Assembly: GCA_934488695.1 (NCBI GenBank)
Contig: CAKSSH010000064.1
Span: forward strand, 1-6,200
Direction of reading: 5' to 3'
DNA: 6,200 nt
Source: an uncultured Oscillospiraceae bacterium
GTDB lineage: Bacteria; Bacillota; Clostridia; Oscillospirales; Ruminococcaceae
Shown one piece after another: positions 5,404 to 6,200 of this stretch. The first letter of the stretch is position 1. Each line of letters starts with the position of its first letter. The notes beneath the pieces are model-generated. The model was not told where the DNA came from, did no database searches, and saw nothing but the letters and a program-made list of their open reading frames with translations. A program made the translations under genes and the position numbers.

Positions 5404-6200
5404 ATGAAAAACAGTATCCGCTTTGGCAGAGCGTTGCGCAGCGCATCTGCCCTTTTTGCCATCGCGGCAATCGCGCTTTGTTCCGCCTGTGGCAAAAAAA
5501 AGCCTGAGGTTGTTTCTTCGGTCGTGACGTCGGCACAGAACACGGCTTCGGCGGTTGCAGCTGAAAAGAAAGCAGACCTGTCGTCCGCACCGCTGCCATC
5601 GGAAAGCGCGCCGGAAAGCCTGCCGTCATCGTCGAAAATCAGTATTGCTTCGGCAGTGTCTCAGTACGCGCCTCCGGCGGATCTGCAGGGACTGGACAGT
5701 ACCAAACGCGGCTGGGGACCGGGCATTATCCGAAATCATGCAAGACCCGGCAGTGCGGTCGGGTATAATGAAAAATACGGAAAATTCGGAGCCGTTTTTG
5801 TCGGTGAGGACAGTAAAAATGTATATTTGACCTTTGATGAGGGCTATGAGAACGGCTACACCGCGCCGATTTTGGACACCTTGCGTCAAAAAGGGGTACA
5901 AGCAGTCTTTTTTGTAACTGCGGATTATGTGAAACGAAATCCGGCGTTGGTGCGGCGTATGCTTGATGAGGGCCATGTTGTCGGCAATCACAGCTGGTCA
6001 CACCCTTCCATGCCGACGCTGTCCGATGAAAAGGCGGCTGAGCAGATTACTCGTCTGCATGAATATGTGCGGCAGGAATTTCAATATGAAATGACACTGT
6101 TCCGTCCGCCGATGGGAGAGTTCAGCCCCCGCAGTCTTGCGGTGACGCAACGCTGCGGTTATCGGAGCATTTTCTGGAGCTTTGCTTATGTAGATTGGAA
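5404..6200 (+). CDS. pdaA: Lipoprotein PdaA-type polysaccharide deacetylase (3' partial)
   Basis: A NodB-fold (carbohydrate esterase 4) deacetylase. In Bacillus, PdaA removes the acetyl group from N-acetylmuramic acid, a step in making muramic delta-lactam in the spore cortex. The frame is open to the window edge (265 codons). The N-terminus is a lipoprotein-type signal (MKNSIRFGRALRS, hydrophobic core to about 28) with the cysteine at C29 in LCSAC; the -3 residue is Cys, which is not ideal. A Ser/Ala/Pro-rich linker follows (about 34-90), then GWGPGIIRNHARPG (103-116) and the catalytic domain: motif 1 YLTFDEGYENGYT (141-153, D145 and E146), metal histidines H196 and H200 in NHSWSHP, arginine motif FRPPMGEFS (233-241), and FWSFAYVDW (257-265). 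TFDxGYENGYT, RPPxGEFS and FWSxAYxDW are typical of PdaA rather than chitin or xylan deacetylases. The second acidic position is Glu where Bacillus PdaA has Asn. The start is ATG with GGGGGA about 6 nt upstream. A vegetative envelope role is equally possible. Confidence 0.9.
   Translation, partial: MKNSIRFGRALRSASALFAIAAIALCSACGKKKPEVVSSVVTSAQNTASAVAAEKKADLSSAPLPSESAPESLPSSSKISIASAVSQYAPPADLQGLDSTKRGWGPGIIRNHARPGSAVGYNEKYGKFGAVFVGEDSKNVYLTFDEGYENGYTAPILDTLRQKGVQAVFFVTADYVKRNPALVRRMLDEGHVVGNHSWSHPSMPTLSDEKAAEQITRLHEYVRQEFQYEMTLFRPPMGEFSPRSLAVTQRCGYRSIFWSFAYVDW

Noticed and set aside
5090..5629. 179-residue minus-strand frame across the intergenic repeats and the deacetylase start
   Set aside because: It runs opposite the signal peptide and linker of the deacetylase, lacks a recognisable domain or ribosome binding site, and has the low-complexity composition expected from antisense of an Ala/Ser-rich region.
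1..6200. CRISPR array, tRNA or rRNA gene, riboswitch, or insertion sequence with transposase
   Set aside because: By eye I found no regularly spaced repeats, tRNA-like cloverleaf, rRNA sequence, known riboswitch core or transposase frame. A covariance-model search would be the decisive test for structured RNAs.

Overview
The window looks like a chromosomal segment of a spore-forming, low-to-mid GC member of the Clostridia, probably in or near the Oscillospirales/Ruminococcaceae. This is inferred from the mix of genes rather than from any marker gene: a MsmX/UgpC-type sugar ABC ATPase, a YaaL (DUF2508)-BofA pair, a CpsC/CpsD-type tyrosine-kinase system and a PdaA-type deacetylase. Strong AGGAGG-like ribosome binding sites and a consensus SigA promoter fit the same picture.

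Layout. (1) 1-1007, plus strand: the 3' part of a carbohydrate ABC-transporter ATPase gene, closed by a strong terminator. (2) 1008-1290: intergenic DNA with that terminator and a separate, perfect 38-bp palindrome of unknown role. (3) 1291-1874, minus strand: a DUF2508/YaaL-like gene overlapping a BofA-like membrane-protein gene by 4 nt (GTGA), without the recR gene that usually precedes this pair. (4) 1875-2051: a divergent regulatory region with a 9+9 bp inverted repeat directly upstream of a textbook SigA promoter. (5) 2052-3509, plus strand: a two-gene operon for a Wzz-type membrane modulator and its cytoplasmic BY-kinase, closed by its own terminator, so no glycosyltransferases follow directly. 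(6) 3510-3677: a convergent intergenic region with A/T-rich nested hairpins. (7) 3678-4967, minus strand: a complete but divergent enolase starting at TTG. (8) 4968-5403: 436 bp without an intact gene, holding a good start site, a 13-codon ORF, remnants of a lipoprotein signal peptide and several short related copies of the 5' end of the next gene. (9) 5404 to the window end, plus strand: a lipoprotein PdaA-like polysaccharide deacetylase, cut off by the window edge.

How the genes relate. Several encode envelope functions: polysaccharide export or polymerisation control (Wzz plus BY-kinase), peptidoglycan deacetylation (PdaA type) and a sporulation-linked membrane protein (BofA type). The ATPase energises sugar uptake and enolase is glycolytic. 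The genes lie in at least five transcription units, and nothing shows that they form one pathway. I found no clear new multi-gene system. The most unusual parts are the decayed, repeat-rich leader before the deacetylase, the 38-bp palindrome and the divergent enolase.
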